From contig NZ_FSRQ01000001.1 in assembly GCF_900143185.1 (NCBI RefSeq), positions 992,001 through 1,056,000 on the forward strand: a stretch of 64,000 bases of DNA. Reading direction: 5' to 3'. The stretch is from Chryseobacterium scophthalmum (GTDB taxonomy: Bacteria > Bacteroidota > Bacteroidia > Flavobacteriales > Weeksellaceae). Every line of letters starts with the position of its first letter. Positions within the stretch are counted from its first letter, which is position 1. The position numbers and the translations under genes were made by a program. This document shows, one piece after another, positions 63,805 to 64,000 of the stretch. Under the pieces are notes generated by a model. That model made no database searches, had not been told where the DNA came from, and worked only from the letters and a program-made list of their open reading frames with translations.

Positions 63805-63886
63805 AACTAAAGTTTAGCAAAAAATTATAAATTTCTCTGTAACAATCTCAATTTAAAATCAACTACTTATCAATAAAATAAACCTA

Positions 63887-64000
63887 ATGAAAAAAATAGC
63901 ACTCAGTTTAGGAATTCTTGCGGTGGCTTTCGTTCAAGCGCAGTCGATCAAGACCAATATTGATTTGGTAAACGTAAAAGACGATAAAATCGCCGTTACG
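63887..64000 (+). CDS. Start of a secreted protein, cut by the window edge
   Basis: Thirty-eight residues are visible: a signal peptide (LSLGILAVAFVQAQ) followed by SIKTNIDLVNVKDDKIAVT. The post-signal segment recalls M61-type (glycyl aminopeptidase) proteins, but it is too short to assign. The remainder lies beyond the right edge. Confidence 0.45.
   Translation, partial: MKKIALSLGILAVAFVQAQSIKTNIDLVNVKDDKIAVT

Noticed and set aside
1..64000. tRNA, rRNA, CRISPR array, prophage or transposase
   Set aside because: No cloverleaf-like intergenic sequence, ribosomal RNA segment, regularly spaced repeats, phage structural genes or transposase motifs were seen in the window.

Overview
The window is AT-rich DNA from a member of the Bacteroidota, class Flavobacteriia, and it most resembles Chryseobacterium or a close relative. 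The evidence is a type IX secretion (T9SS) C-terminal sorting module, many small secreted proteins with short signal peptides ending in AQ/SQ/GQ, DUF4476 and YtxH-type proteins, an RND pump operon led by a TetR gene, and repeated TAnnTTTG-type -7 promoter elements. The genus is an inference from family content. No rRNA, tRNA, transposase, prophage or CRISPR array was seen.

Layout. 1-4466: truncated glycogen branching enzyme (minus), with a divergent esterase that carries a glycogen-binding-like domain, then an M17 aminopeptidase. 4607-11117: a run of amide-bond-forming genes on the plus strand (three ATP-grasp proteins, a GCS2 carboxylate-amine ligase, a class I glutamine amidotransferase, an esterase and a small unknown protein). 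This looks like a pathway for an unidentified peptide-like metabolite. 12143-16814: a complete cyanophycin locus, with cyanophycin synthetase (minus) facing away from cyanophycinase and isoaspartyl peptidase (plus). 18171-21742: a tightly packed trio of a membrane protein, a GTPase-like P-loop protein and a coiled-coil single-pass membrane protein, with no function I can name. It is the other main candidate for an undescribed system.

22058-33598: housekeeping and small genes, including a secreted nuclease, hisS, an HRDC protein, ssb, an acyl-CoA dehydrogenase-like protein, a TPP-riboswitch-controlled PnuT-type thiamine transporter, an HPP membrane protein, an epimerase, NudK and several secreted unknowns. 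33599-37238: an Lrp/AsnC regulator, then a cobalamin riboswitch upstream of metE. The long metE leader carries a MITE-like repeat whose second copy lies at 27706-27862. 37341-39262: a restriction-nuclease-like orphan, a protein with an EF-Tu-like tail and a J-domain/KTSC fusion. 39594-45977: tetR-tolC-acrA-acrB, with two matching palindromes flanking a well-formed tetR promoter.

46146-64000: a large T9SS-exported repeat protein, CvfB-like protein, secreted unknowns, lpdA, a GT4 glycosyltransferase, a ParE-like toxin/antitoxin pair next to recQ, kdsD, tatC, a DUF1643-like protein, an M1 aminopeptidase and the start of a secreted protein cut by the window edge. Intergenic DNA carries several short inverted-repeat families and many clear hairpin terminators.
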